A stretch of 55,139 nucleotides of DNA from Hyphomicrobiales bacterium (lineage in GTDB: Bacteria > Pseudomonadota > Alphaproteobacteria > Rhizobiales > Rhizobiaceae): positions 1 to 55,139 of the forward strand of contig JAKDNM010000010.1 of assembly GCA_030456445.1 (NCBI GenBank), given 5' to 3'. Numbering within the stretch: position 1 is the first letter of the stretch; every line of letters starts with the position of its first letter. The notes beneath the pieces were generated by a model. That model searched no databases. It saw only the letters and a list, made by a program, of their open reading frames with translations, and was not told the origin of the DNA. Positions 34,173 to 44,374 of this stretch are shown here, piece by piece. The translations under genes and the position numbers were made by a program.

Positions 34173-35498
34173 ATGAGCAGCGGCTTTTTCGGCGATATCA
34201 AACCGATTAGATATGAAGGGCCGAAAAGCGAAAGCCCGCTCGCCTACCGGCATTACGATGCCGACGAGGTGGTGCTGGGCAAGCGGATGGCGGACCATCT
34301 GCGCTTTGCCGTCGCCTATTGGCATTCCTTCACCTGGCCGGGCGGCGATCCGTTCGGCGGCCAGACCTTCGAGAGGCCGTGGTTCGCCAAGCCCGGCGAA
34401 GTCGAGACGATGGAGCATGCCGGACTGAAGGCCGACGTCGCCTTCGAGATGTTCTCGCTCTTGGGCACGCCCTATTTCTGCTTCCACGACGCCGACGTGC
34501 GCCCCGAAGGCGCGAATTTTTCCGAGAGCGCTTCACGCCTCGACCAGATTGCGGAAATCTTCGCCGGCAAGATGAAGCAGACCGGCGTCAAGCTTCTGTG
34601 GGGCACGGCGAACCTCTTCTCCAACCGCCGCTTCATGGCGGGGGCGGCCACCAATCCGGACCCGGATGTCTTTGCCTATGCGGCGGCGACGGTGAAGAAA
34701 TGCATCGACGTGACGAAGGAACTCGGCGGCGAGAATTATGTGCTGTGGGGCGGGCGCGAGGGCTACGAGACGCTGCTCAACACGGATATCGGCCGCGAGA
34801 CGGAGCAGGCCGGACGCTTCCTGTCGATGGTCGTCGACTATAAGCACCGCATCGGCTTCAAGGGCACCATCCTGATCGAGCCGAAGCCGCAGGAGCCGAC
34901 CAAGCATCAATATGATTACGATGTCGCCACCGTCTATGGCTTCCTGAAGCGCTTCGGGCTGGAAAACGAGGTCAAGGTCAATATCGAGCAGGGCCACGCC
35001 ATCCTCGCCGGGCACACGTTCGAGCACGAACTGGCGCTGGCCGCCGCGCTCGGCATCTTCGGCTCCATCGACATGAACCGCAACGATTACCAATCCGGCT
35101 GGGACACCGACCAGTTCCCCAACAACGTGCCGGAAATGGCGCTCGCCTATTACCAGGTGCTGCGGGCCGGTGGCTTCACCACCGGCGGCACCAATTTCGA
35201 CGCCAAGCTCCGGCGCCAGTCGCTCGATCCGCAGGACCTCCTGATCGCCCATATCGGCGCGATGGATTGCTGCGCGCGGGGCCTGAAGGCCGCGGCGCGG
35301 ATGGTCGAGGACAAGGCGCTCTCCGGCCCGCTCGATGAGCGCTACGCCGGCTGGAAGTCGGCGGAAGCGCAGGCGGTTCTGTCGGGCAAGCGGACACTGG
35401 AACAGATCGCCGAGCGCGTGGTGAAGGAGAAGATCGAGCCTCAGCCGAAATCCGGCCGGCAGGAATATCTGGAGAATGTCGTCAACCGGTACGTATGA
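34173..35498 (+). CDS. xylA: Xylose isomerase
   Basis: The 441-aa enzyme converts D-xylose to D-xylulose, feeding XylB. Metal and active-site segments are clear: [13 protein letters not shown] (catalytic His), [20 protein letters not shown] (Glu ligand), GSIDMNRND and GWDTDQFPN (Asp ligands). I start at the ATG at 34173 (MSSGFF); an in-frame ATG 10 codons earlier lacks a ribosome site. Length is normal for the class II enzyme. No xylose transporter or XylR is in the window. Confidence 0.96.
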   Translation: MSSGFFGDIKPIRYEGPKSESPLAYRHYDADEVVLGKRMADHLRFAVAYWHSFTWPGGDPFGGQTFERPWFAKPGEVETMEHAGLKADVAFEMFSLLGTPYFCFHDADVRPEGANFSESASRLDQIAEIFAGKMKQTGVKLLWGTANLFSNRRFMAGAATNPDPDVFAYAAATVKKCIDVTKELGGENYVLWGGREGYETLLNTDIGRETEQAGRFLSMVVDYKHRIGFKGTILIEPKPQEPTKHQYDYDVATVYGFLKRFGLENEVKVNIEQGHAILAGHTFEHELALAAALGIFGSIDMNRNDYQSGWDTDQFPNNVPEMALAYYQVLRAGGFTTGGTNFDAKLRRQSLDPQDLLIAHIGAMDCCARGLKAAARMVEDKALSGPLDERYAGWKSAEAQAVLSGKRTLEQIAERVVKEKIEPQPKSGRQEYLENVVNRYV

Positions 35499-35544
35499 GC
35501 GCAACATCTCCTGATCTTTCGCTTAACGACCGGAGACAATCCTG

Positions 35545-37023
35545 ATGCCGCGCCTTTCCTCTCGTTCCGCCTTGCCGCCCGCCGTCCGCGGCCCGTCTTA
35601 TAGCCGCTCCGCGCCCTCGGGCATCGTGCATCTCGGCACCGGGGCGTTCCACCGCGCGCACCAGGCCGTCTATACGGATGACGCGCTGGCTAAATCCGGC
35701 GGCGGCTGGATGATCACGGGGGTGAGCCTGCGCTCGCCGGACGTGGCGGACCAACTCAATCCGCAAGACGGGCTCTACACGCTTTTGACGCTCGGACCGG
35801 CTGGCGTCGAGGCGCGCGTGATCGGCAGCATAAGGGGCGTGCTCGTCGCGTCGGATGAGCGGGAAAAGGTGCTCGATGCGCTGGCGGCGCCGGAGACGAG
35901 GATCGTCAGCCTGACCATCACCGAAAAGGGCTACGGGCTCGACCCGAAGACGGGCGGGCTCGACCGGACGCATCCGGCGATCGCCGCCGACCTTGCGGAC
36001 CCGGGCCACCCCAAGAGTGCGGTCGGCTTCATCGTGGAGGCGTTGCGGCGGCGCCATGAAGCGGGGCTCCCGGGTTTCACCGTCCTTAGCTGCGACAACC
36101 TTCCTTCCAACGGCAAGGTGGTTGCGCGGCTGGTCAGGGACTTCGCGGCGGAAGCCGCGCCCGAAATCGCCGCCTTCATCGAGGCGGACGTTTCCTTCCC
36201 CTCGACCATGGTCGACCGCATCACGCCGGCCGCTACCCACAAGACCTTCGATGACGTTCGTGCGCTGACCGGCTGTGCCGACCCGGGCGCGGTCGAGACG
36301 GAGCTTTTCTCGCAATGGATCATCGAGGACGATTTCGTTGCCGGGAGGCCGGACTGGGAGGCGGGCGGCGCGCTCTTCGTTTCCGATGTGGTACCTTATG
36401 AGAAGATGAAGCTCAGGATGCTGAACGGCGCGCATTCCATGCTAGCCTATTCGGGCTTCCTCGCCGGCCATCGCTATGTGCGCGACGTGATGGGCGATCC
36501 CGCACTTGCCGCTCTGGTGGTGCGGCATATGAAGGCGGCCGCCGCCACGCTCGATTCGGTACCCGGCGTGGACCTCGATCGGTACGCGGCGGATTTGCAG
36601 GAGCGCTTCCGCAATCCGGCCATCGCGCACGAGACCTACCAGATCGCCATGGACGGCACGCAGAAGCTGCCGCAGCGCCTGCTCGAACCGGCGATGGTGG
36701 CACTGGAGCGCGGACAGAGGGTTGACGCCTTCGCCTTCGCGGTGGCGGCGTGGATGCGCTATGCGCTCGGCCGCAGGGAAGACGGCGAGCCCTATGCCCT
36801 TCGCGACCCGCGCGAGAAGGAAATTGCGGCGGTGCTGGAAGGAGCCGGCAAGGATACCGATGCAATCGCCGAAGCACTTTTAGCTCTGCCGGGGCTGTTT
36901 CCGGCCGTGTTGACGGGCAATGGTGTCTGGACCGGCGCGGTGAGGCGCAATCTTTCCGTCATGATGGATAAAGGAATGCGGCCAGCGATCGATGAGGAAG
37001 CACGCGGTTTCGCGTCCTCTTGA
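35545..37023 (+). CDS. Mannitol 2-dehydrogenase / polyol dehydrogenase family
   Basis: The 492-aa long-chain polyol dehydrogenase oxidises a sugar alcohol (mannitol, arabitol or a relative) to the ketose with NAD. The nucleotide-binding start SGIVHLGTGAFHRAHQA and the catalytic K-x4-N-x2-H set in KLRMLNGAHS are present, as is FPSTMVDRITPA. Fructuronate reductase is a related alternative. It follows xylA by 46 bases and is probably cotranscribed, so D-arabitol to xylulose is an attractive but unproven reaction. Confidence 0.9.
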   Translation: MPRLSSRSALPPAVRGPSYSRSAPSGIVHLGTGAFHRAHQAVYTDDALAKSGGGWMITGVSLRSPDVADQLNPQDGLYTLLTLGPAGVEARVIGSIRGVLVASDEREKVLDALAAPETRIVSLTITEKGYGLDPKTGGLDRTHPAIAADLADPGHPKSAVGFIVEALRRRHEAGLPGFTVLSCDNLPSNGKVVARLVRDFAAEAAPEIAAFIEADVSFPSTMVDRITPAATHKTFDDVRALTGCADPGAVETELFSQWIIEDDFVAGRPDWEAGGALFVSDVVPYEKMKLRMLNGAHSMLAYSGFLAGHRYVRDVMGDPALAALVVRHMKAAAATLDSVPGVDLDRYAADLQERFRNPAIAHETYQIAMDGTQKLPQRLLEPAMVALERGQRVDAFAFAVAAWMRYALGRREDGEPYALRDPREKEIAAVLEGAGKDTDAIAEALLALPGLFPAVLTGNGVWTGAVRRNLSVMMDKGMRPAIDEEARGFASS

Positions 37024-37040
37024 GCGGAAGACGCAAGCTT

Positions 37041-37835
37041 CTACTGCACGAGAAAATAATCCTCGATCCTCGCCGCTGCGTCTTTCAATCTCGGCAGGAT
37101 CTCGCGCTTCATCTCGGCGACTGAAAAGCGCGCGGTTTGGGTGGAGACATTGAGCGCTGCGACGATCCGACCGGTGCCGTCGTGGATCGGCACTGCGATG
37201 GAGCGAAGCCCGAGTTCCAGTTCCTCGTCGGCGACGGCAAAACCCTCACGGCGGATTTTTTCGATCGCCTCGCGCAGTTGCGCCGGATCGGTGATCGTCT
37301 TCGGCGTGTTGGGCTTCATGTCTGCTTTATCGAGGAAGGCCGCAAGCTGATTTCCGTCGAGGCCGGAGAGCAGCACCTTGCCCATCGAGGTACAATAGGC
37401 GGGCAGCCGCGTTCCGACATGCAGCGTGACGGACAGGATGGCGCGGCTCGGGGCGCGGGCGACATAGACGACATCCTCGCCGGCGAGGATCGCGGCCGAG
37501 CAGGATTCGTTGAAGATCGCGGAAAGCTGGCGCATGAAGGGTTCCGCGAAACTCCATATCGGCGTGCCCTGCAGCCAGATGCGGGCAAGCGCCAGCAGCC
37601 GGGAAGAGAGCTGGAAGCGGCGGCCGTTCTGCGTCGCATAGCCGGCTGCCACCAGGGTCAGCAGGAAACGCCGTGCGCCGGCCCGTGTCAGGCCGGCCTC
37701 CTCGGCCGTTTCCGTCAAGGTGAGGCCGGATGGATGAGCGGCAAGGATTTCCATGACGCCGAGGCCCTTCATGAGCGAACCGACATGGTCGCGCGCGCGA
37801 TCCGCGCTTTCGATTGACTCGGTCCTCACCGTCAT
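37041..37835 (-). CDS. pcaR: IclR-family regulator, PcaR type
   Basis: The 264-aa regulator has an N-terminal winged helix (LTLTETAEEAGLTRAGARRFLLTL) and the IclR ligand domain (SAAILAGEDVVYVARA; RLPAYCTSMGKVLLSG; ELELGLRSIAVPI). The YCTSMGKVLLS segment and the neighbouring pcaIJF genes point to the PcaR/PobR group that senses beta-ketoadipate or a related aromatic breakdown product. It is divergent from pcaI over a 62-base gap that contains an inverted repeat. Confidence 0.88.
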   Translation of the reverse strand: MTVRTESIESADRARDHVGSLMKGLGVMEILAAHPSGLTLTETAEEAGLTRAGARRFLLTLVAAGYATQNGRRFQLSSRLLALARIWLQGTPIWSFAEPFMRQLSAIFNESCSAAILAGEDVVYVARAPSRAILSVTLHVGTRLPAYCTSMGKVLLSGLDGNQLAAFLDKADMKPNTPKTITDPAQLREAIEKIRREGFAVADEELELGLRSIAVPIHDGTGRIVAALNVSTQTARFSVAEMKREILPRLKDAAARIEDYFLVQ

Positions 37836-37862
37836 CTAAACAATATCGCATATAAAACATTT

Positions 37863-37877
37863 GTTCGCAATACGAAC
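37863..37877. promoter_or_regulatory. IclR/PcaR operator
   Basis: GTTCG-CAATA-CGAAC is a perfect 15-base inverted repeat. GTTCG...CGAAC half-sites are typical for PcaR/PobR-type proteins. It lies 20 bases before the pcaI ATG and 27 bases from the regulator start. Confidence 0.7.
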
Positions 37878-37897
37878 TTACGTCAGTGGATTGAGCG

Positions 37898-38617
37898 ATG
37901 AACAAGGTTTACCCGAGCATCGAGGCGGCGGTTGCCGATATAAAGGACGGATCGTCGGTGATGATCGGCGGGTTCGGGGGCGCCGGCGCTCCGATCGAAC
38001 TCATCGACGCGCTGATCGAGCGCCACAGGGCAAGCGGATCGCCCGGATCGCTGACGGTGATCAACAACAATGCCGGCAATGGCGCGGTCGGCATTGCGGC
38101 GATGATCTATGCCGGCATGATCGCCAAGATGGTGTGCTCGTTCCCGCGTTCGTCCGATCCCAAAGCGTTCACCGAACGCTATCTCGCCGGCAAGATCGAA
38201 CTGGAACTTGTCCCGCAGGGAACGCTGGCGGAACGCATCCGTTCGGCGGGCGCCGGTATTCCCGCCTTCTACACGCCGACGAGCTACGGCACGCAGCTTG
38301 CCGAGGGCAAGCCGGTCGCCGAATTCGACGGCAGGCATTATGTGCAGGAACGGTGGCTGAAGGCGGACGTGGCGCTGATCAAGGCGGAGATTGCCGACCG
38401 TAAGGGAAACCTTACCTATAACAAGGCCGCGCGGAATTTTGCGCCGCTGATGGCGATGGCGGCCGCCACGACGATCGTGCAGGCGCGGCGGATCGTGGAG
38501 CCGGGCGACATCGATCCCGAGCATGTCGTCACGCCCGGCATATTTGTCGACCGCCTCATCGAGGTTGCGGACGCCCGACAGGAAGAGGTCCTGTTGCGTG
38601 AGGGAGCGAAGCAATGA
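37898..38617 (+). CDS. pcaI: 3-oxoadipate CoA-transferase subunit A
   Basis: The 239-aa alpha subunit moves CoA from succinyl-CoA to 3-oxoadipate. The segments IKDGSSVMIGGFGGAGAPIELIDAL and TLAERIRSAGAGIPAFYTPTSYGT are typical of PcaI. Its stop overlaps the pcaJ start by 4 bases. An acetoacetate CoA-transferase (AtoD-like) is a close relative and cannot be excluded by sight; the regulator and thiolase type favour PcaI. Confidence 0.87.
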   Translation: MNKVYPSIEAAVADIKDGSSVMIGGFGGAGAPIELIDALIERHRASGSPGSLTVINNNAGNGAVGIAAMIYAGMIAKMVCSFPRSSDPKAFTERYLAGKIELELVPQGTLAERIRSAGAGIPAFYTPTSYGTQLAEGKPVAEFDGRHYVQERWLKADVALIKAEIADRKGNLTYNKAARNFAPLMAMAAATTIVQARRIVEPGDIDPEHVVTPGIFVDRLIEVADARQEEVLLREGAKQ

Positions 38618-39285
38618 CCGCCAAGCTGACCAATGCGCAGATTGCGTGGCGCGCGGCGCAGGACATCCCCGACGGCGCCTATGTGAATCTCGGCATCGGC
38701 TTCCCCGAGATGGTGGCCAAGTTCAAGCCCGACGGGCGCGAGGTCATCTATCATACCGAGAACGGGATTCTCGGCTTTGGCGAAGCGCCTCCCACCGGCA
38801 AGGAAGACTGGGACCTGATCAATGCGGGGAAGAAGCCGGTGACCGTCAAGCCGGGCGCGGCGTTCTTCCACCATGCGGATTCGTTTGCGATGGTGCGCGG
38901 CGGACATCTCGATGTCGCGATCCTCGGCGCCTACGAGGTCGCGGAAAACGGCGATCTCGCCAATTGGAGCACAGGCCCGGGCTCGGTGCCGGCGGTCGGC
39001 GGGGCGATGGACCTCGTCCATGGCGCAAGGCGCGTCGCCGTCATCACCGACCACGTCACCAAGGACGGCAGGCCGAAACTCGTGAAAAAATGCAGCCTGC
39101 CGCTGACCGGCGTCGGCTGCGTGACCACGGTCTATACCAGCCTGGCGGTGATCGATATCGTCGATGCGCGGTTCGTGCTGCGCGAAAAGCTGCCGGGCAT
39201 GAGCCTGGAGGAATTGCAGGGCTTGACCGGGGCGCCGCTGACGGTCGACGGCAGCGTCCAGGATCTGATCGTACCGGAGGTTTGA
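38614..39285 (+). CDS. pcaJ: 3-oxoadipate CoA-transferase subunit B
   Basis: The 223-aa beta subunit carries the catalytic Glu in YHTENGILGFGEAP. The segments YVNLGIGFPEMVA and HLDVAILGAYEVAENGDLANW agree with PcaJ. One base separates it from pcaF, so I-J-F form one transcript. Intact and of normal length. Confidence 0.88.
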   Translation: MTAKLTNAQIAWRAAQDIPDGAYVNLGIGFPEMVAKFKPDGREVIYHTENGILGFGEAPPTGKEDWDLINAGKKPVTVKPGAAFFHHADSFAMVRGGHLDVAILGAYEVAENGDLANWSTGPGSVPAVGGAMDLVHGARRVAVITDHVTKDGRPKLVKKCSLPLTGVGCVTTVYTSLAVIDIVDARFVLREKLPGMSLEELQGLTGAPLTVDGSVQDLIVPEV

Positions 39286-39286
39286 G

Positions 39287-40492
<1,206 letters not shown>

Positions 40493-40531
40493 GTTCCGAA
40501 TAGGCGGCGGATGCCGGCCGGCTCTGCCGCT

Positions 40532-40936
40532 TTATTCGGTGGTCCAATCTGCGGTTTCCAACACCGGCACATGCCGGAACGCGTGGTCGTTCGTGACCAG
40601 CGTCGCGCCGGCTTCGAGCGCATGCGCGGCGATCAGCATGTCGAGGGGTTGGAGAGCTTTGCCAAGCCGCTTCATGGCTACGCGGAGATCGCCGTAGGCG
40701 AGCGCCGTTTCCCGTGTCCAAGGCAACACAGCAACTTCAGTGAAGAAATCCGCGATCGCTTCCGTGAGCCTCGTGGCAGTTGGCCGTTGAGCCTGGCCAA
40801 ACCGTGTCTCTCCATAAGAAATCGACGATACGCACAACTGGTTTGTCGGTACCGTCAACAGCCGCTCGGCGAGTGTCGCCGACCGCCTGTGGACGGCGTT
40901 GCTCACGATGTTGGTGTCAAGCATCCATATCGTCAT
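40532..40936 (-). CDS. vapC: PIN-domain toxin VapC
   Basis: The 134-aa PIN ribonuclease is the toxin of a type II pair. The acidic active-site residues can be placed: D7 (MLDTN), a Glu in SYGETRFG, and Asp residues in [11 protein letters not shown] and VTNDHAF. The ATG overlaps the vapB stop by 4 bases (ATGA at 40933-40936). It converges on pcaF. The toxin looks intact, so the pair is probably functional. Confidence 0.92.
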   Translation of the reverse strand: MTIWMLDTNIVSNAVHRRSATLAERLLTVPTNQLCVSSISYGETRFGQAQRPTATRLTEAIADFFTEVAVLPWTRETALAYGDLRVAMKRLGKALQPLDMLIAAHALEAGATLVTNDHAFRHVPVLETADWTTE

Positions 40937-41220
40937 GCGAAGGGATCGTCACGTTCCTGAATACCCTGGTCCCGATCTTCCATGAAGCCTTCGAGTTCTT
41001 CCGGGGGGATCGCGTTACGCAGTTCATAGAAGCGAGCAAGGGAACCCGTTCGCCTTCTTTTCTCCGACAGGATCACATCTCCCGTCGCCGGATCGCGCCT
41101 GATGCTCACTTCCGCTCCTTCAAAGCGGAACTCGGCCGGCAGCCGGACTGCCTGACTTCGACCGTTCTTGAATAGTTTGGCGGTCCGGTGAGTATCAGGA
41201 AAACGGGGCTTCTCGTTCAT
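40933..41220 (-). CDS. vapB: AbrB-type antitoxin VapB
   Basis: The 95-aa antitoxin has the swapped-hairpin AbrB DNA-binding segment [23 protein letters not shown] near residues 12-35 and an acidic C-terminal tail that would cover VapC. The ATG at 41220 lies 16 bases from an AT-rich inverted repeat that fits its operator. Confidence 0.92.
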   Translation of the reverse strand: MNEKPRFPDTHRTAKLFKNGRSQAVRLPAEFRFEGAEVSIRRDPATGDVILSEKRRRTGSLARFYELRNAIPPEELEGFMEDRDQGIQERDDPFA

Positions 41221-41236
41221 GACCCACTCCCATCAA

Positions 41237-41261
41237 TGGTATATGCCAATAATATATACCA
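41237..41261. promoter_or_regulatory. vapBC operator/promoter palindrome
   Basis: TGGTATAT (41237-41244) and ATATACCA (41254-41261) are perfect 8-base arms around a 9-base spacer. The AT-rich arms stand out from the GC-rich surroundings and likely overlap the promoter, giving autorepression by VapB or VapBC. Confidence 0.75.
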
Positions 41262-41291
41262 CGGCATGTCAACGGAAAAGCCCGCGCGCAT

Positions 41292-42266
41292 TCATCCCCG
41301 CCGCATCCTGACCGGCGCCTTGCCGAAGGCGCGGCTGAACGCCCGGCTAAACGCGGCTGCAGAGGAGAAGCCGGTTCGGGCGGCGATGTCGGCCATCGGT
41401 ATCCTCGTGTCGAGCACAAGCCTGCGTGCCGCGCCAAGGCGCAGCCTGAGATAGTATGCGCCGGGCGTCTCGCCGATCGATCTGCGGAAGATCGTTTCCA
41501 GCGAACGCGCCGTCACGCCGGCTCTTCTGGCGATGGCGGCAATGGTAAGCGGATGGTCGATATAGGCCTCCATCAGGCGGATCGCCTGCGCCAGACGCGG
41601 ATCGTAGCCGTCGAGCCGGCCAAGCGAGACCAGCGGCTGGGCATCCGACGAGGCATGCGCCTGTTCGTAGATGAAGACGCTCGCCACATCGAGCGCGACG
41701 GCCATGCCGAGGCGGCTACGGACGAGATGCAGCATCAGGTCGAATGTCGGAGAGGCGCCGCCGGTGGTGAAAGCCGGCCCGTCGATCACATAGCGATCCG
41801 GGCGGATGTCGCTTTGCGGGAAGGCGGCGGCGAAGTCCTCGATGTCTTCCCAGTGGGTGGTTGCGGCCCGGCCTTCCAGCAGGCCGGCGCGGGCGATCAG
41901 CCAGGCGCCCGCCTCGACGCCGCCATAGGCGCGGGCCGCCCTCGCCGCCCGCCTGATGCCGGAGAGAAGGGCAGGTGTCGCCTGCTCGCGATTGCCGAAG
42001 CCGGCGATGGCGACGAGAACATCGGTCCTCAGCGCCGGGTCGAGCGGGCCGGAGATCGCAACCGGCATCCCGCTGCTCGTAAGCGGTGGCTTACCATCTG
42101 CCGAAACTATCCTCCATTCAAAAACATTTCGACCGCTGATACGGTTGGCGGCGCGCAGCGGGTCGATCGCCGAGGCCACGCACATGATGGAGGCGCCCGA
42201 GAGCACCAGAAAGGTCACATGCAGCGGGTCGCGTTCCGGGCGGAAGATGGTGACTTCGCTTTTCAT
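41292..42266 (-). CDS. GlxA-family AraC regulator, CdhR-like
   Basis: The 324-aa protein has a DJ-1/PfpI-like domain (about 10-195) and a C-terminal AraC HTH (LTIAAIARRAGVTARSLETIFRRSIGETPGAYYLRLRL and MADIAARTGFSSAAAFSRAFSRAFG). The architecture matches CdhR and GbdR, which activate carnitine and betaine catabolism in Pseudomonas. It is divergent from the carnitine genes over 77 bases, so it is the likely activator. The ATG at 42266 is used; an upstream TTG is ignored. Confidence 0.88.
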   Translation of the reverse strand: MKSEVTIFRPERDPLHVTFLVLSGASIMCVASAIDPLRAANRISGRNVFEWRIVSADGKPPLTSSGMPVAISGPLDPALRTDVLVAIAGFGNREQATPALLSGIRRAARAARAYGGVEAGAWLIARAGLLEGRAATTHWEDIEDFAAAFPQSDIRPDRYVIDGPAFTTGGASPTFDLMLHLVRSRLGMAVALDVASVFIYEQAHASSDAQPLVSLGRLDGYDPRLAQAIRLMEAYIDHPLTIAAIARRAGVTARSLETIFRRSIGETPGAYYLRLRLGAARRLVLDTRIPMADIAARTGFSSAAAFSRAFSRAFGKAPVRMRRG

Positions 42267-42343
42267 CAATCCCGATTCGTAATTCGCAAAGCAATCCGGC
42301 GCAAGGGAGGAGATGATCGGAACACCATTTCAGGAGGAAGCCG

Positions 42344-43276
42344 ATGCCGCTCGCCATGAACAGTGAAGTGTTCATCACTTGTGCCGTCACCGGGTCCGGC
42401 GGCACGCAGGACCGCAGCCCGCATGTGCCACGCTCACCCAAACAGATCGCCGATAGCGCCATTGCCGCCGCCAAGGCCGGCGCGGCGGTCGTCCACTGCC
42501 ATGTACGCGATCCCGAGACCGGCAAGCCGCGTCGCGATGTTGCCCTCTATCGCGAGGTGACGGAGCGCATCCGTGAGGCGGACGTCGATGTCGTGCTCAA
42601 CCTGACGGCCGGCATGGGCGGCGACATGGTGTTCGGCTCGACCGAAAGTCCGCTGCCGCTCAAAGAGGTCGGCACCGACATGGCCGGCGCTTCCGAGCGT
42701 GTGGAGCATGTGCGCCAGTGCCTGCCGGAAATCTGCACGCTCGATTGCGGCACGATGAATTTCGCCGAGGCCGACTATGTGATGACCAACACGCCGGGCA
42801 TGCTGCGTGCCATGGGCTCCATGATGACAAAACTCGGCGTTAAGCCGGAGATCGAGGCCTTCGACACAGGGCATCTCTGGTTCGCCAGGCAGCTTGTCGA
42901 GGAGAAGGTGCTGAAGGCAAATCCGGAAGAAGGGGGCGCGCTGGTGCAGCTTTGCATGGGCGTGCCGTGGGGCGCGCCGGACGATTTGAACACCTTCATG
43001 GCGATGGTCAACAACGTGCCGAAGGAATGGACTTTTTCCGCCTTTTCGCTCGGCCGTAACCAGATGGCCTATGTAGCGGCTGCTGTGCTTGCCGGCGGCA
43101 ACGTGCGGGTCGGGCTGGAAGACAATCTATGGCTCGGCAAGGGCGTGCTGGCCACCAACGCGCAGCTTGTCGAGCGCGCCGTGACGATCATCGAGAATCT
43201 CGGCGCGCGGGTCATCGGGCCGGAAGAAGTGCGCAGGAAGCTCGGGCTGACCAAGCGCGCGCCGCTCGCAGCGTAG
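42344..43276 (+). CDS. Beta-keto acid cleavage enzyme, 3-dehydrocarnitine type
   Basis: The 310-aa BKACE (DUF849) zinc enzyme joins a beta-keto acid with acetyl-CoA and yields acetoacetate plus a new CoA ester. Zinc ligands are visible as [10 protein letters not shown] (His-x-His). Next to carnitine dehydrogenase the substrate is almost certainly 3-dehydrocarnitine, giving betainyl-CoA. The ATG at 42344 follows AGGAGGAAG. It leads a six-gene operon. Confidence 0.88.
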   Translation: MPLAMNSEVFITCAVTGSGGTQDRSPHVPRSPKQIADSAIAAAKAGAAVVHCHVRDPETGKPRRDVALYREVTERIREADVDVVLNLTAGMGGDMVFGSTESPLPLKEVGTDMAGASERVEHVRQCLPEICTLDCGTMNFAEADYVMTNTPGMLRAMGSMMTKLGVKPEIEAFDTGHLWFARQLVEEKVLKANPEEGGALVQLCMGVPWGAPDDLNTFMAMVNNVPKEWTFSAFSLGRNQMAYVAAAVLAGGNVRVGLEDNLWLGKGVLATNAQLVERAVTIIENLGARVIGPEEVRRKLGLTKRAPLAA

Positions 43277-43285
43277 GAGGATCAC

Positions 43286-44350
43286 ATGACCATCACCAAG
43301 GCAGCCTGCATCGGCGGAGGCGTCATCGGCGCGGGCTGGGTGGCGCGGCTCGTGCTGAACGGGGTCGATGTCTCGATCTTCGACCCCGATCCCGAAGCAT
43401 CGCGCAAGGTGGGCGAGGTGATGAAGAACGCCCGCCGTGCCTATAAGGCGATGGCGATCGGCGGCCTGCCTAACGAAGGCAGGATTTTCTACGCGAAGTC
43501 GATGGCGGATGCCGTCGCGGGTGCCGATTTCATCCAGGAAAGCGTGCCGGAAAGGCTCGACCTGAAGCACAAGGTGCTGGCCGAGATCGACCTTCATGCC
43601 GCGCCTGATGCGCTCGTCGGTTCGTCTACCTCCGGCATCCTGCCATCCGACATGCAGACCGCGATGAAGCATGGCGACCGGCTGGTCGTCGCGCACCCTT
43701 ATAATCCCGTCTATCTGCTGCCGCTGGTCGAGATCGTCGGCGGCAACGGCACCTCGAAGGCGGCGATCGAAAAGGCGAAGGAACTCTACGCCTCGATCGG
43801 CATGAAGCCGGTGGTCATCCGCAAGGAGATCGAGGCCTTCGTCGGCGATCGGCTGCTGGAAGCGGCGTGGCGCGAGTCGCTCTGGCTTATCAAGGATGGC
43901 ATCTGTTCCGTCGAGGAACTGGACGATATCATGCGCTACGGCTTCGGCCTCCGCTGGGCGCAGATGGGCATGTTCCAGGTCTACCGGGTTGCCGGCGGCG
44001 AGGCCGGCATGCGCCACTTCATGGCCCAGTTCGGGCCGTGTCTGTCATGGCCGTGGACGAAGCTTATGGACGTGCCGGAATTCAACGACGAACTGGTCGA
44101 TTTGATCGCGACGCAATCCGACGATCAGTCCGGCCGATGGTCGATCCGGGAGCTCGAAAAGATCCGCGACGAGAACCTGGTCGCCATCATGGAGGCGCTG
44201 TCGAAGACCAATAAAGGCAAGGGTTGGGGCGCCGGCGAATTGCATCGAGACTATGTGAAGAAGCTCGGCAAGATGGCCGCGAAGACGCCTCTCTCGAAGG
44301 CCGCGGCGAAAGCGAAGGCTGAGAAGCCGAGGAAGAAAAAGAAGGGCTAG
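43286..44350 (+). CDS. L-carnitine dehydrogenase
   Basis: The 354-aa NAD enzyme of the 3-hydroxyacyl-CoA dehydrogenase fold oxidises L-carnitine to 3-dehydrocarnitine. The Rossmann motif GGGVIGAGWVARL is at the N-terminus, with IQESVPERLDLKHKVLAEID and VAHPYNPVYLLPLVEIV, segments shared by carnitine dehydrogenases. Rhizobial homologues I know of are often fused to a C-terminal thioesterase; here that domain is absent and the protein ends in a Lys/Ala tail (AKAKAEKPRKKKKG). The ATG at 43286 follows TAGGAGG. Confidence 0.88.
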   Translation: MTITKAACIGGGVIGAGWVARLVLNGVDVSIFDPDPEASRKVGEVMKNARRAYKAMAIGGLPNEGRIFYAKSMADAVAGADFIQESVPERLDLKHKVLAEIDLHAAPDALVGSSTSGILPSDMQTAMKHGDRLVVAHPYNPVYLLPLVEIVGGNGTSKAAIEKAKELYASIGMKPVVIRKEIEAFVGDRLLEAAWRESLWLIKDGICSVEELDDIMRYGFGLRWAQMGMFQVYRVAGGEAGMRHFMAQFGPCLSWPWTKLMDVPEFNDELVDLIATQSDDQSGRWSIRELEKIRDENLVAIMEALSKTNKGKGWGAGELHRDYVKKLGKMAAKTPLSKAAAKAKAEKPRKKKKG

Positions 44351-44374
44351 GGCCGTGGTATTTTGGGTGCACCC

